64,000 nt of DNA from NCBI GenBank assembly GCA_014529385.2, contig CM043971.1, forward strand, positions 26,267,769 to 26,331,768, given 5' to 3'. The notes under the pieces are model-generated. The model saw only the letters and a program-made list of their open reading frames with translations. It had not been told where the DNA came from and made no database searches. How positions within the stretch are numbered: the stretch's first letter is position 1; each line of letters starts with the position of its first letter. This DNA comes from Adiantum capillus-veneris (taxonomy: Eukaryota; Streptophyta; Polypodiopsida; Polypodiales; Pteridaceae). Position numbers and translations under genes: made by a program. Shown here one piece after another: positions 63,487 through 64,000 of the stretch.

Positions 63487-64000
63487 TTAAGAGATCTCTC
63501 TCTCATCCTCGCATAACTCAGCATAACTTTCTATATCTATATAGAGCTCTCCGTTTAAACACATGTCCTCTGTTTCATTTTGTAGATCCTTTGCATGCAC
63601 CCCATATAGAGTAGTAGCATCTTGATGCTCGTCTGGCACCACCACAGCGGCTTCTGATTGAGCATCTTCTCTGATCTCCTCCATTGATGCCGTTGTGATT
63701 GGCACATGGTAGCCTTCATACGTCCTTGCACTATGAGGGGCTACCTCTATGACGTACCACCAGTTTGATGTAGACTTTGTAGGATGAAATATTACCTGCC
63801 AGAGCCACATAACTTACATGAGAGCTTTCAAGCACATAACTTGTAAAAGGGGGATGTTAACTATTTACATACTTACTAGTTCACAATGCTCGGGTAGTAC
63901 GAAAGTGTCTCTTAGGTCAATCCATTTCTTAGTAGAATCCACCTCAAGAAAACCAGACTCTCCTCTACGCACAGTAGCGTTGCGACCCTCCATGATTATC
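63487..64000 (-). CDS. TNP2-like CACTA transposase, C-terminal part
   Basis: An exon from the window edge to 63877 ('EVDSTKKWIDLRDTFVLPEHCEL', donor CTA|GTAAGT) joins in phase to 63795-63487 ('VIFHPTKSTSNWWYVIEVAP', then an acidic tail to the stop). The 'Q/L-V-x-Y/F…W-x-V-V/I' block is the C-terminal region (DUF4216-like) of plant TNP2 transposases. The catalytic domain is outside the window. The order TNP2 then TnpA matches En/Spm-type elements. It may be an intact gene; that cannot be judged here. Confidence 0.6.

Larger units (their letters stand above)
61307..64000 (-). mobile_element. CACTA-2, same family as CACTA-1, running off the window
   Basis: Begins CACTACAAGAGG at 61307, next to CGT (61304-61306), a candidate TSD whose partner is outside the window. 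The first 600 bp match the right end of CACTA-1 in inverse orientation almost base for base, including the GCGTCGCTA subterminal repeats. On the minus strand it carries the 3' end of a TNP2-like transposase gene and then a TnpA-like gene. It is inserted in a gypsy gag. Confidence 0.93.

Overview
The window looks like repeat-rich nuclear DNA of a land plant. It holds CACTA elements with TNP2/TnpA-type genes, a Mutator-like MITE, short-LTR retroelements primed by initiator tRNA-Met, decayed Ty3/gypsy elements, a LINE, GT-AG introns of about 80-140 nt, very long CT/GT microsatellites and one MGN-type DUF4228 (PADRE) gene. Nothing in the sequence fixes the species. There is no bacterial, organellar or rRNA sequence. 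Almost everything is mobile DNA, much of it nested. All family calls are from reading the sequence; no database was searched.

Layout. (1) 1-11.2 kb is one copy ('AB-1') of a multi-gene DNA element. Gene A (transposase-like, minus strand) converges on gene B (plus strand). The A/B convergence point has been amplified into five tandem units (22-4756), and gene A is split by a CACTA element (4854-8685, TSD GAT) that itself carries a TnpA-like pseudogene and a captured heavy-metal-associated (HMA) domain fragment. (2) 11.2-20.2 kb holds a 1,321-bp element flanked by TTAA, a Mutator-like MITE with a 9-bp TSD, and a decayed minus-strand Ty3/gypsy element whose LTR region carries a second, 594-bp TTAA element. 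(3) 20.2-23.3 kb is repeat family 'R', copy A, followed by a probable host gene (DUF4228, 23.8-24.5 kb). (4) 26.5-36 kb is overlapping decayed gypsy material plus a second, inverted 1,321-bp TTAA element. (5) 36.1-37.7 kb is the 5' part of a LINE, joined to R copy B, which contains two short-LTR retroelements one inside the other (38846-43869, TSD CTCAT; 39131-41794, TSD GAGGA). (6) 45.3-58.8 kb is R copy C, split by a third short-LTR element (45412-58174, TSD ATGGG), which is itself split by a 9.9-kb copy of the multi-gene element ('AB-2', 46459-56354). (7) 58.8-61.3 kb is a gypsy LTR/leader and gag start, cut at 61307 by a second CACTA element that runs off the window and keeps the 3' end of its TNP2 transposase gene.

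The most notable system is AB-2. It has 20-bp terminal inverted repeats. It encodes a DDE-transposase-like protein (A), two further proteins I do not recognise (B and C), and a gene whose product begins with the exact histone H3 N-terminus and ends in an H3 histone fold. The two in-frame stops of that H3-like gene fall inside plausible GT-AG introns. Between the H3-like gene and gene B lie three tandem units, each with a near-perfect ~157-bp hairpin; the hairpin is flipped between the first and second unit. AB-1 shares A and B but has no H3 gene between them, so the histone appears to have been gained by the AB-2 lineage or lost from AB-1.

The copies with matched insertion-free sequences inside the window give a relative order of events: R, then short-LTR element, then AB-2; R copy B, then outer short-LTR, then inner short-LTR; AB-1, then CACTA-1.
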